64,000 bases of DNA from positions 6,666,001-6,730,000 of the forward strand of contig NZ_LT629791.1 in the NCBI RefSeq assembly GCF_900105925.1. Direction: 5' to 3'. A model generated the notes under the pieces. The model saw nothing but the letters and a program-made list of their open reading frames with translations, did not search any database and had not been told where the DNA came from. Origin of the DNA: Jiangella alkaliphila (GTDB lineage Bacteria > Actinomycetota > Actinomycetes > Jiangellales > Jiangellaceae). The number at the start of each line of letters is the position of its first letter. Position 1 is the first letter of the stretch. The position numbers and the translations under genes were made by a program. Shown piece by piece: positions 8,717 to 18,984 of the stretch.

Positions 8717-9322
8717 TCAGCGCGACAGCGCCGCCTCCAGCAGCTCGGTGAGCAGGTCGGCCGCCGCCCTCGTGTCGTACCGCGGGTCGTGCAGCCGTTC
8801 GGACACGATCGCGTCGATCCCGCCGCCGACGATGATCGCCAGCGTCCGCGCGTCCACTTCTCCACCGGCGCGAGCCTCGGCGGCCGCCTCGATCAGCTGG
8901 GCCAACGGCCCCCACCGCGCCTCCGGGGCGTGGTCGGCGCCGCCGTGGACCAGCGCCTCGACGATCATCCGGGTGTGCCGCGGATGCTCGTGCAGGTGCC
9001 CGATCATCGAGCGAACGTAGGCGCCCGGCCCGCCCGCCGCGTCAGCCGCCTCGACCGCCTCGCCGACCTCGGTGGTGAGCGCCACCAGCACGTGCTCGTA
9101 CGCGGCCTCGACCAGCGCGTCCTTCGTCGGGAAGTGGTACAGCACGGCCGCCTTCGTGATGCCGGCGGCCTCGGCGATGCGCGCCAGCGACGTCCCCCCG
9201 TAGCCCTTCTCGGCGACCAGCTCGATCGTGATCTCGATCAGCTGCCCCCTGCGCGCCTGCTCGGTCAGCGTCAGCCGGCGCTCGTCGCCGCCGGAACCCC
9301 TTCGCGTTGCCACGGATGCCAT
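8717..9322 (-). CDS. TetR-family transcriptional regulator
   Basis: The 201-residue protein has the TetR helix-turn-helix (RRGQLIEITIELVAEKGYGGTSLARIAEAAGITKAAVLYHFPTKDALVEAAY), with KAAVLYHF as recognition helix, and a helical ligand-binding C-terminal domain. It is divergently transcribed from an alpha/beta-hydrolase gene starting at 9367. The 44-base gap holds two palindromes sharing ACCG-NN-CGGT, so it most likely represses both itself and the hydrolase until a ligand, perhaps the hydrolase substrate, binds. ATG 9322 overlaps the edge of the first operator region, consistent with a very short leader. Confidence 0.93.
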   Translation of the reverse strand: MASVATRRGSGGDERRLTLTEQARRGQLIEITIELVAEKGYGGTSLARIAEAAGITKAAVLYHFPTKDALVEAAYEHVLVALTTEVGEAVEAADAAGGPGAYVRSMIGHLHEHPRHTRMIVEALVHGGADHAPEARWGPLAQLIEAAAEARAGGEVDARTLAIIVGGGIDAIVSERLHDPRYDTRAAADLLTELLEAALSR

Positions 9323-9323
9323 C

Positions 9324-9357
9324 CTACCGTACGGTAGAAATACTTACCGATCGGTTA
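9324..9357. promoter_or_regulatory. twin TetR operators between regulator and hydrolase
   Basis: CTACCGTACGGTAG (9324-9337) is a perfect 14-base palindrome. TTACCGATCGGTTA (9344-9357) has a perfect 10-base palindromic core. Both share ACCG-NN-CGGT, and their centres lie 20 bases apart, about two helical turns. They fill nearly all the space between the divergent starts, so a regulator bound here would block both promoters. Confidence 0.75.
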
Positions 9358-9366
9358 GGAGTCCGC

Positions 9367-10488
9367 ATGGCCATCACTTCCGGGGCCAACCGCGACCGCC
9401 CCGACGCCCACGCCCACGCCCAGACCACCACGGCCCTCGCACCCGACGAGGTCAGTGCTCCTGCCGAGGGCGGCGAGCCGGCCGAGGCCGACGAGTCCGG
9501 CGACCGGAAGCCGCGGCGTCGGCGGCGCTGGCGGCGCGTCCGCATCGCCCTGGTCATCGTCGGCGGCGTCGTCGTGGCCGCGGCGTTCGCGCTCCGTTCG
9601 CCCTCGCCGGTCGGCCACTGGGACAGTGCCGAGGGCCAGGACCGGTTCCTGGCCGCCTACGACGCGGCGTTCGCCGACCTGCCGGAGCCGGCCGAGACGA
9701 TCGACGTCCGGACCGAGTTCGGGATCGTGCGGGTGTACCGGTTCGCCGGCACCGGCGCCGCGACCGCCCGGCCGCCGCTGGTGTTGCTGCCCGGCCGCGC
9801 GTCGGCCTCACCGGTGTGGGCGGACAACCTGCCCTCGCTGCTGCGGATCGGCGACGTCTACACGATCGACCTGCTCGGCGAACCGGGCATGAGCGTCCAG
9901 GAACGCCCGATCACCAGCGACGCCGACCAGGCGGCCTGGCTGCACCAGACCCTCGACGCGCTGCCGGAGGAGTCGTTCCACCTCGTCGGGCTGTCCATCG
10001 GCGGCTGGACGGCGGCGAACCTCGTGCTGCACGAGCCCGCCCACGTCGCCAGCCTCACGCTGATCGACCCGGTCTACGTCTTCGCCGGCATGCCGTTCGA
10101 GACGATCGTCCGGTCGCTGCCGGCGTCGGTGTCGTGGCTGCCGAGGTCGTGGCGCGACAGCTTCAACTCCTACACCGCCGGCGGCGCGCCGGTCGAGGAC
10201 GAGCCTGTCGCGGACATGATCGAGGCCGGCATGCAGCACTACCGCCTGAAGCTCCCCCAACCGACCCGGATCAGCGAGGAGCGGCTCGCCACCATCGAGC
10301 TGCCGGTGCTCGCGATCATCGCCGGCCGCTCCGTCATGCACGACTCGCAGGCCGCCGCCGAGACCGCCGAACGCGCGCTGCCCGACGCCATGGTCAGGGT
10401 GTATCCGGACGCCTCGCACGCGGTCAACGGCGAGCACCCCGACGAGATCGCCGCCGACATCGCCGCGCTCGTCGCCACAGTCGAGTAA
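9367..10488 (+). CDS. membrane-anchored alpha/beta hydrolase
   Basis: This 373-residue protein starts at ATG 9367 behind AGGAG; the open frame back to 9307 would run through the operators. A hydrophilic N-terminus of about 55 residues ends in RRRRWRRVRIALVIVGGVVVAAAF, a type II signal-anchor. The outer part is an alpha/beta hydrolase. LLPGRASASPVWADNL gives the oxyanion loop, LVGLSIGGW holds the nucleophile Ser in GLSIGG, IAGRSVMHD and DASHAVNGEHP carry the Asp/His members. Substrate is unknown. Divergence from the TetR gene with paired operators suggests an inducible detoxifying or signal-cleaving esterase. An alternative is a lipid- or lactone-active hydrolase of the cell surface. Confidence 0.88.
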   Translation: MAITSGANRDRPDAHAHAQTTTALAPDEVSAPAEGGEPAEADESGDRKPRRRRRWRRVRIALVIVGGVVVAAAFALRSPSPVGHWDSAEGQDRFLAAYDAAFADLPEPAETIDVRTEFGIVRVYRFAGTGAATARPPLVLLPGRASASPVWADNLPSLLRIGDVYTIDLLGEPGMSVQERPITSDADQAAWLHQTLDALPEESFHLVGLSIGGWTAANLVLHEPAHVASLTLIDPVYVFAGMPFETIVRSLPASVSWLPRSWRDSFNSYTAGGAPVEDEPVADMIEAGMQHYRLKLPQPTRISEERLATIELPVLAIIAGRSVMHDSQAAAETAERALPDAMVRVYPDASHAVNGEHPDEIAADIAALVATVE

Positions 10489-10564
10489 CGACACCTCGTG
10501 GTTGAGGGATGCGGGTTGCCCTGGCTACCCGGATCCCCCAACCATCCGCGGCCGGCTCAGCGCA

Positions 10565-12679
10565 TCAGCCGACGCTGGCGAGGGCGAACGGCAGGACCTG
10601 GCCCGCGCCCGCCAGGCGCACCTCCCGTCCGGCGACGGTGAGGGTCCAGCGGGAGTCGGCGAGGTCGTCGACCAGGAGCACGACCGGATCGGGGCCGAGC
10701 GCCGCCAGTCCTTCGGCCGCCGCGGGGCCCACCCGCCAGCCGCCCCAGACCGAGGCCAGCCGGAAGGCGCTGTTGCCGCCCGGCTCGGCGCCCTCGGCCG
10801 GACCGGCGCCGGTCGCCTCGAGTTCGCCGAGGTCGGCCAGCCGGCCCCGCGCCGCGAGGTAGCGACCGACGGAACCGATGAGCTGGGGATGCCGCCGCGA
10901 CGGCACGCTGATGACGGCGTCGGGGCGGCGGTCCCAGCGCCACTCGCGCAGCACGTCGATGCACGCCTCCAGCAGCGACTCGGGCGCGGGCGCGTCGTCG
11001 GCGTCGAGCAGGGACCGCAGCCGCTGACCCCAGCCGAGGTCGGTGAGCCGGGCGACCACACGGCCGGGCTCGAGGCGTTCGTCGGGGCCGATCTTGCCCT
11101 TGACGTCGACGCCGAGCCGGCCCATGCCGGACGGCCACTGCACGCGTGGTTCGAGCAGCACCCCGGCCCGGGCCAGCGTGGTGCGCGCCGCCGCCCGGGC
11201 ACCGGCCGGGACCTCGTCGGTGAACCAGGGCCCGGTGCAGACGTCGCAGCGGCCGCACGCCGCCGCGCTCGGGTCGTCGAGGGCCGCCTGCAGGAACGCC
11301 ATGCGGCATTGCTCGCCGCGCTGGTAGGCCAGCATCGACCGGGCCTCGGCATCGCGGGCGGCGGCGACCCGCTCGTACCGTTCCGCGTCGTAGACCCACT
11401 CCTGCCCGGTGGCCTGCCAGCCGCCACGGACCCGCTGCACCGCGCCGTCGACGTCGAGCACCTTGAGCAGCAGCTCGAGCCGCGTCCGCCGGACGTCGAC
11501 CACGGTCTCGAGCGCCGCCGTAGACATCGCGTCGCCGGCCGCGGACAGGGTGCTGATGACCGCCGACGCCTGCTCCTGCCGCGGCATCGACACGGTGGCG
11601 AAGTACTGCCAGATGGCCTGGTCTTCGGCGGCCGGGAGCAGCAGCACGTCGGCCCGCTCGGTTGCCCGGCCCGCACGGCCGACCTGCTGGTAGTACGCGA
11701 CCGGCGAGGACGGCGCGCCGAGGTGCACGACGAAGCCGAGGTCGGGTTTGTCGAACCCCATGCCCAGCGCGCTGGTGGCGACCAGGGCCTTGACCTCGTT
11801 GTGCAGCAGCGCCCGCTCGGCCTCGACGCGGTCGGCGGGGTCGGTGCGGCCCGTGTAGGCGATGACGTGGTGGCCGGCCTCGCGCAGCAGCGCCGCGGTG
11901 TCCTCGGCCGCCGCCACCGTGAGCGCGTAGACGATTCCGCTGCCGGGCAGCTCGCCGAGGTGCGCGGACAGCCAGGCCAGCCGGTGCTCGGCGTCGTCGA
12001 GGGACAGCACGCCCAGCCGCAGGCTCTCGCGCGCCAGCGAACCGCGGATGGTGGTGACCTCGGCTCCCCCGGCGCCCAGCTGCTCGGCGACGTCGGCCAC
12101 GACGCGGGCGTTCGCCGTCGCCGTCGTCGCCAGCACCGGGGTGCCGGCCGGGAGGGTGCCGAGGAGGTCGCGGATGCGCCGGTAGTCGGGCCGGAAGTCG
12201 TGGCCCCAGTCGGAGATGCAGTGCGCCTCGTCGACCACGATGAGCCCGGCGCTGGCCGCCAGCGTGGGCAGCTGCTCGTCGCGGAACCGCGGGTTGTTCA
12301 GCCGCTCGGGACTGACCAGCAGGACGTCGACGGCGTCGTCGGCGAGCTGTTTGGCGACCTCGCCCCACTCGTCGGCGTTGGCGGAGTTGATGGTGACGGC
12401 CCGCACCCCGGCCCGGCCGGCGGCCGCGACCTGGTCGCGCATCAGCGCCAGCAGCGGCGACACGATGACGGTTGGCCCCGCGCCGCGCGCCCGCTGCAGA
12501 CCCGTCGCGACGAAGTAGACCGCCGACTTGCCCCAGCCGGTCCGCTGCACGACCAGCACACGACGCCGGTGTTCCACCAGGTCACGTACCGCGTCCCACT
12601 GGCCGTCACGGAACTCGGCCGTGTCGTTGCCGACCAGCCGCCGCAAGAGCGCTTCTGCTTCGTCCTTCAGTTCCACCAT
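10565..12679 (-). CDS. RecQ-type helicase fused to phosphoribosyltransferase-like domain
   Basis: The 704-residue protein carries RecQ superfamily II helicase motifs: QWDAVRDLV, Walker A-type RTGWGKSAVYF, SPLLALMRDQ, DEAHCISDWGHDFRPDY, ATTATAN and the motif VI region QQVGRAGRA. A zinc-binding CRMAFLQ ... CGRCDVC follows. RecQ enzymes unwind DNA during recombination repair. Beyond the zinc region, about 200 C-terminal residues end with VISVPSRRHPQLIGSV and PVVLLVDDLADSRWTLT, which resembles the PRPP-binding loop of phosphoribosyltransferases. HRDC is not seen. The frame is open to 12817, but MVELKDEAEALL at 12679 fits the family start. The role of the PRTase-like part (nucleotide sensing or DNA-end chemistry) is unknown. 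Confidence 0.9.
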   Translation of the reverse strand: MVELKDEAEALLRRLVGNDTAEFRDGQWDAVRDLVEHRRRVLVVQRTGWGKSAVYFVATGLQRARGAGPTVIVSPLLALMRDQVAAAGRAGVRAVTINSANADEWGEVAKQLADDAVDVLLVSPERLNNPRFRDEQLPTLAASAGLIVVDEAHCISDWGHDFRPDYRRIRDLLGTLPAGTPVLATTATANARVVADVAEQLGAGGAEVTTIRGSLARESLRLGVLSLDDAEHRLAWLSAHLGELPGSGIVYALTVAAAEDTAALLREAGHHVIAYTGRTDPADRVEAERALLHNEVKALVATSALGMGFDKPDLGFVVHLGAPSSPVAYYQQVGRAGRATERADVLLLPAAEDQAIWQYFATVSMPRQEQASAVISTLSAAGDAMSTAALETVVDVRRTRLELLLKVLDVDGAVQRVRGGWQATGQEWVYDAERYERVAAARDAEARSMLAYQRGEQCRMAFLQAALDDPSAAACGRCDVCTGPWFTDEVPAGARAAARTTLARAGVLLEPRVQWPSGMGRLGVDVKGKIGPDERLEPGRVVARLTDLGWGQRLRSLLDADDAPAPESLLEACIDVLREWRWDRRPDAVISVPSRRHPQLIGSVGRYLAARGRLADLGELEATGAGPAEGAEPGGNSAFRLASVWGGWRVGPAAAEGLAALGPDPVVLLVDDLADSRWTLTVAGREVRLAGAGQVLPFALASVG

Positions 12680-12790
12680 GTCCGCGACGCTAGCCCCCGG
12701 CGCCGACAGCCCGCCACCGCGCTCGGCTCGATTGTGGACAACTCCCCGAACTCGCCGGCCCTGTGGACCGACGAACCGTCCCGCCCGACA

Positions 12791-12866
12791 AAGTTGATCT
12801 TGGAGTTGTTCGGCCATCTATCGGACGAATCGGACCGGATAGGCCGAACAACTCCAAGATCAACTT
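12791..12866. repeat. 25-base perfect inverted repeat (REP-like palindrome)
   Basis: Arms at 12791-12815 and 12842-12866 are perfect reverse complements over 25 bases around a 26-base loop. The left arm begins AAGTTGATCTTGGAG. It lies just downstream of the minus-strand gene ending at 12884, and upstream of the RecQ start. No T-run follows on the minus strand. The GTTGATCxTGGAG part recurs in the palindrome at 35889-35945, so this is one of a family of intergenic palindromes, perhaps serving as 3'-end hairpins. Confidence 0.8.
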
Positions 12867-12883
12867 CGAGTGGAGTGACGTGG

Positions 12884-13297
12884 TCACCCGAGCCGCTGGG
12901 CCAGCTCCGGCGCCGACGGCGTCTTGAGGTGCACTTCGACCCGCCCGGACCGGTCCGGATGGAACCGTCCGGGGTCGTAGCCGAACACGACGCGCCCGAG
13001 CTCGGCGCGGACGTCGATGCCCGCCGGCCGCCCGTCGCTCAGCGGCACGTCGATGTGCTTGCCGCGATGCGGGCCGCGGCTGATCCACACGACGAGACGG
13101 CCGGCCGTCAGCACGATCGCGCCAGCCGTGCCCTCGATCTCGTTCCCCAGGTTCATCCGGTGATCGCGGTAGTCGCGGTACCGGACCGATCCGGCCAGCC
13201 CTTCCTCGGCGAACACGATGCCCTCGGCGGCGAGCTCGCCCCGCAGTGCGTCGGAGATCCGCCCGGACCCGAGGAGCAGCCGCTTCACCGGATTCAC
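12884..13297 (-). CDS. small conserved-looking hypothetical protein
   Basis: From GTG 13297 the product is 137 residues (PVKRLLLGSGRISDALRGELAAEGIVFAEEGLAGSVRYRDYR ...). It alternates short strands and charged turns such as VLTAGRLVVWISRGPH and IDVPLSDG, suggesting a compact beta-rich fold, perhaps PH-like. No signal peptide or membrane segment is seen. The open frame continues to 13450, but the extra N-terminal 51 residues are low-complexity and read like non-coding DNA, so the GTG is preferred. I do not recognise a function. It is followed by a long perfect inverted repeat at 12791-12866, probably its 3' hairpin. Confidence 0.6.
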   Translation of the reverse strand: MNPVKRLLLGSGRISDALRGELAAEGIVFAEEGLAGSVRYRDYRDHRMNLGNEIEGTAGAIVLTAGRLVVWISRGPHRGKHIDVPLSDGRPAGIDVRAELGRVVFGYDPGRFHPDRSGRVEVHLKTPSAPELAQRLG

Positions 13298-13462
13298 GGG
13301 TGCGAGGCTAGCGGTCACCGCGGAACCGAAGCCACCACGCGGGAATGAATACTGGCGATACACGACTCCTCGCCCGGCCACAGACGACAGCACCCAGCGA
13401 GACGGCCCGCCGCCCCCACACGGGGACGACGGGCCGCCTCCTATCGGCACAGAACCAAAGGA

Positions 13463-15988
13463 TCAGCCGACGCCCGACTGCGTCGCCGCTCGGACGATCG
13501 TTCCCTTCTGCCGCGTGGTGATCACGCCGCGCTCGACGTAGTAGTCGGCCACCTCACCGACGTGGCGGACGAAGTCGCCGCTGCTCGACCAGGAGTCCGG
13601 GTCGTCGTCGATGAGCTGGTTGATCGAGCAGCTCGCCCCGGCCACCCGGTTGGGCACGCCGGAGTCGACCTCGCCGATCACGACGGTGCTGGCCCCGACG
13701 TCACGCGCCGTACAGGTCGGCCCGCCGGTGTAGTCGATCCGCTGGATGGTCGAGATGCCGGTCGTCCCGAACGTGTGGCCCCACTGGATGACGTAGAGCG
13801 CGCCGTCCGGACCGAACTCGATCTCGTGCGGCCGCGTCCACGGGTTGAAGACCCCGTGGAACAGCGGGCTGATCTCCTGCACCTGCTGGTCCTCGTCGAG
13901 GATGAAGTTGTACATGTTGTTGCTGGTGCGGCCCCACTCGCCGAAGAACGCCTGGCCGTCGTACGACTCCGGCCACTTGCGGCTCCCGGACAGCACCGGC
14001 GTCTCGTCGGGCACGTACCGGTACACCGGCCCGACCGTCGGCGCTCCACCGGTGCCGATGTCCGGCTGGTTGGCGCCGCCACTGGCGAACGGCAGCCGTC
14101 CGTAGAACACCTCCGGGTCCACCACCGGGGGCAGAGCCGTCATGCCGGTGTTGTTCGGCGACTCGTTGATCGGGTTGGCGCAGTCGAACGTCCCGGCGGC
14201 CGGTCCGCTCGGGTAGGCCCAGTCGCGGTAGGCGGCGCCACCGTGGCAGTACGGCCAGCCATAGTTGCTCGGGGTGATGACGTTCCACTCGACCCGCCCC
14301 TCAGGACCGCGGTCGGCGTTGGGGCCGCCGGCGTCGGGCCCGTAGTCGATCGCGTACAGCTGCCCCGTCTCGGGGTCGGCCTGGATCCGGTACGGGTTGC
14401 GGAAGCCCATGGCGTAGATCTCCGCCCGGGCACCCAGCGTCCGCGGCGGGAAGAGGTTCCCCGCCGGGATCGTGTAGCCGCCCGACGCCGTGGGTGTGAT
14501 CTTGAGGATCTTGCCGCGCAGGTCGTTGGTGTTGGCCGACGATCTCTGCGCGTCGAACGGCTGCCGGCCCGGCCGCTCGTCGATCGGGGTGTAGCCCTGC
14601 GACTCGAACGGGTTGGTGTCGTCGCCGGTGGAGATGTAGAGGTTGCCGTCCTTGTCGAACTCGAGCGAGCCGGCCTCGTGGCAGCACTGCTCGCGCTGCA
14701 CGGTGACGTCGAGCATGACCTTCTCCTCGGTCAGCCCTTCGGCGCCCAGCGTGAACCGCGACAGCCGGTTGACGCCGCAGCTCCCGCCGGTGATATCGCT
14801 CAGCGGACAGGCCACCGGGCCCGGCACGGAGCGGAACAGGTACAGCCAGTTGTTGGTGTCGAACGACGGATCCAGCGCCAGCCCCAGCAGCCCGTCCTCC
14901 TGGGCGTTGCCCGTGGCGATGCCGGTGTAGACGTCGAGGGTGTCGACGACGGTGGTCGCCTGGGTTGCGGGGTCGATCACCTTGAGGTTCGCCGGGGTCG
15001 TGGCCAGCCGCCGCTCCCCCATCTCGATGAAGAAGACCCGGCCGTCGCCGGCGACGTCGAGCTCACTCGGGAAGCGGGTGTCGGCGTCGATCGTCGTCTT
15101 CTCGAAGTGCTCCCAGTCCGTGCCGCCGCAGTCGCCGCCGGCCGCGCCGGCCGCCCACTCGATGCCGCCCAGGATGTGCTGCAGGAAGGCCGGCTCGGTG
15201 TAGGACTGGTTCGTGTGGCCGAGCGCGGTGTACCAGGACCGGCCGCCCTCGAACGCGTGACACCAGGCCATCGGGTGGTCGGTGCCCATGGTGCCGCCGC
15301 CGGGGCTGTACGACTTCTCGTCGATGGTGAGCAGCACGTGCACGTTGCCGCGCGGGTTGGCGGTGAAGTTGTACCACTCGTCGTGACGATTCCAGACCGT
15401 CTCCAGATGCGCGGTCGACGGGTGCGACTTGTCGGCGACGACGAGCTTCGCGTCCTGGTTCGCCGGGTGATTGCGGAAGTACGCGCCGACCAGCTGGCCG
15501 TACCAGGGCCGGTTGTGCATGGTGTCGCTGGCGGCGTGGATGCCGGCGAAGCCGCCGCCGTTGCGGATGTAGCCCTGGAAGGCCGCGAACTCGGTGTCGT
15601 TCAGCAGCGGCGGGTTGGCCGGGTTGTTGGTGCCGTCGACCGGCGACAGGAAGACCACGGCGTCGTACTGGGCCAGGTTCGCCGCCGACGTGAAGGGGGT
15701 GCTCGGGAGCGTCCGGTCCGCCTGGGCCGGGTCCCAGACGTCGACGTCGAAGCCGTTCTCCTGGCCGAGCTGGATGATCGCCGTGGTGCCTGGCACGATG
15801 CTGCCGTGCCGGAAGCCGAGGGTCCGGCCCACCACCAGGATCGAGTAGTCCTCGTCCTCCTGCTGGGGCTCGATCTCTTGGGCCACGGAGGGGATCGCCG
15901 CGACGAGCGGGAGCGCGAGGGCTCCGGCCGCGAGCAGCGCGATGGCGCGGGTGCGCGTGGTGCGCGGGCGCCAGGTGACGTGTTTCAC
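13463..15988 (-). CDS. secreted ThuA-like/PQQ-type sugar dehydrogenase fusion
   Basis: The 841-residue protein starts at GTG 15988 behind AAGGAG and has a signal peptide (RTRAIALLAAGALALPLVAAIPSVAQE). Residues about 50-280 are a ThuA/trehalose-utilisation fold (VVGRTLGFRHGSIVPG, GGGFAGIHAASDTMHNRPWY, HPMAWCHAFEGGRSWYTALGH). From about 290 a glucose/sorbosone-dehydrogenase beta-propeller follows (ELDVAGDGRVFFIEMGERR, EDGLLGLALDPSFDTNNWLYL, GSLEFDKDGNLYISTGDD, YAMGFRNPYRIQ, HEIEFGPDGALYVIQWG). About 80 further residues end the protein. Such secreted fusions are frequent in actinobacteria and act on extracellular sugars, but the substrate is not established. It is a single-gene unit with a long leader region upstream. 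Confidence 0.9.
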   Translation of the reverse strand: MKHVTWRPRTTRTRAIALLAAGALALPLVAAIPSVAQEIEPQQEDEDYSILVVGRTLGFRHGSIVPGTTAIIQLGQENGFDVDVWDPAQADRTLPSTPFTSAANLAQYDAVVFLSPVDGTNNPANPPLLNDTEFAAFQGYIRNGGGFAGIHAASDTMHNRPWYGQLVGAYFRNHPANQDAKLVVADKSHPSTAHLETVWNRHDEWYNFTANPRGNVHVLLTIDEKSYSPGGGTMGTDHPMAWCHAFEGGRSWYTALGHTNQSYTEPAFLQHILGGIEWAAGAAGGDCGGTDWEHFEKTTIDADTRFPSELDVAGDGRVFFIEMGERRLATTPANLKVIDPATQATTVVDTLDVYTGIATGNAQEDGLLGLALDPSFDTNNWLYLFRSVPGPVACPLSDITGGSCGVNRLSRFTLGAEGLTEEKVMLDVTVQREQCCHEAGSLEFDKDGNLYISTGDDTNPFESQGYTPIDERPGRQPFDAQRSSANTNDLRGKILKITPTASGGYTIPAGNLFPPRTLGARAEIYAMGFRNPYRIQADPETGQLYAIDYGPDAGGPNADRGPEGRVEWNVITPSNYGWPYCHGGAAYRDWAYPSGPAAGTFDCANPINESPNNTGMTALPPVVDPEVFYGRLPFASGGANQPDIGTGGAPTVGPVYRYVPDETPVLSGSRKWPESYDGQAFFGEWGRTSNNMYNFILDEDQQVQEISPLFHGVFNPWTRPHEIEFGPDGALYVIQWGHTFGTTGISTIQRIDYTGGPTCTARDVGASTVVIGEVDSGVPNRVAGASCSINQLIDDDPDSWSSSGDFVRHVGEVADYYVERGVITTRQKGTIVRAATQSGVG

Positions 15989-16336
15989 CGCAGTCTCCTT
16001 GTCGGTGATCGGAGGAACACGCGCTCCTGGCCCCGGGGCGTCGGCCCCGGGGTCTCTCGGCCCTTGTGGAGTTGTCGGGTGGCTGACTGATCTTACGGCC
16101 GAACCGGGCCGATGGATTGGTTCGGACGGAGCGGACTTTCCTCGCGGAGGTGAAACCGCACCTCAAACCGGCTATACGACGCATACAGGAGACCCACTTG
16201 ACCACCCTCCGGGACGGATCGATCATGGAGGGACAACTGAACACTGGAGTCCCGCTCGGGGCACCGGCACGTCATGTGGTTCCCGAGCGGTCGTATGACG
16301 GCTGTGCGGAACCTCGTAGAAGCGAGAGGACCCCCC
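15989..16336. promoter_or_regulatory. non-coding upstream region with hairpin and inverted repeat
   Basis: No convincing gene is seen in these 348 bases. CCCCGGGGC-GTCG-GCCCCGGGG (16031-16052) forms a 9-base-pair GC hairpin inside the probable 5' leader of the ThuA/dehydrogenase gene. CCGAACC and GGTTCGG (16099-16125) form a 7-base inverted repeat with a 13-base spacer. The minus-strand TAAGAT just beyond it could be a -10 element, so the repeat is a plausible operator. The right part precedes a 38-codon ORF at 16337. Confidence 0.45.
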
Positions 16337-16453
16337 ATGAGTCGTCAGCACGGACGGAGACACCTCAGCCGGCTACGAGCTAGCCGGTACCTCGCCAAGT
16401 TGCGGCTGCAGGCTTACGCCGCGGTCGCGGGCCGATTCTCGGCTCGGGCGTGA
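16337..16453 (+). CDS. possible 38-residue basic peptide
   Basis: ATG 16337 follows GAGAGGA by eight bases, a good actinobacterial ribosome site, and opens a 38-codon frame ending in TGA. The product is rich in Arg, Leu and Ala (MSRQHGRRHLSRLRASRYL ... FSARA) and would form a strongly basic amphipathic helix. No homologue is recognised. It lies in the otherwise gene-free stretch between the divergently oriented ThuA fusion and the ligA terminator. It could be a genuine small protein, a leader peptide with no downstream gene, or chance. Confidence 0.4.
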   Translation: MSRQHGRRHLSRLRASRYLAKLRLQAYAAVAGRFSARA

Positions 16454-16526
16454 GGCGTCCTCTGTCTCCAGTTCCACGGAGCAGCTCGCACGACGCCCAC
16501 GGGCGGCGGGCGAACGTCCATGGACA

Positions 16527-16556
16527 CGAAGGGTCTGGCATTCGCCGGGCCCTTCG
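16527..16556 (-). terminator. stem-loop downstream of ligA
   Basis: CGAAGGG (16527-16533) and CCCTTCG (16550-16556) pair, and the loop contains a second small stem GGC-GAAT-GCC (minus strand). It sits 18 bases past the ligA stop at 16575. No T-run is present, as is common in high-GC actinobacteria. Confidence 0.6.
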
Positions 16557-16574
16557 CGCGTCCGCGGCCCGCGA

Positions 16575-18918
<2,344 letters not shown>

Positions 18919-18984
18919 GACCGCGGCCGACGGGGCAGGACCCGCTTGAGTCGGCCGTCCTACGAGGTCTGTGAGGAATGGGTC

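Noticed and set aside
10502-13348. 948-codon plus-strand frame opposite recQ
   Set aside because: The minus strand contains RecQ motifs. The plus reading is a low-information Arg/Gly/Pro-rich sequence.
13562-16090. 842-codon plus-strand frame opposite the ThuA/dehydrogenase gene
   Set aside because: No recognisable domains; opposite strand has signal peptide and propeller motifs.
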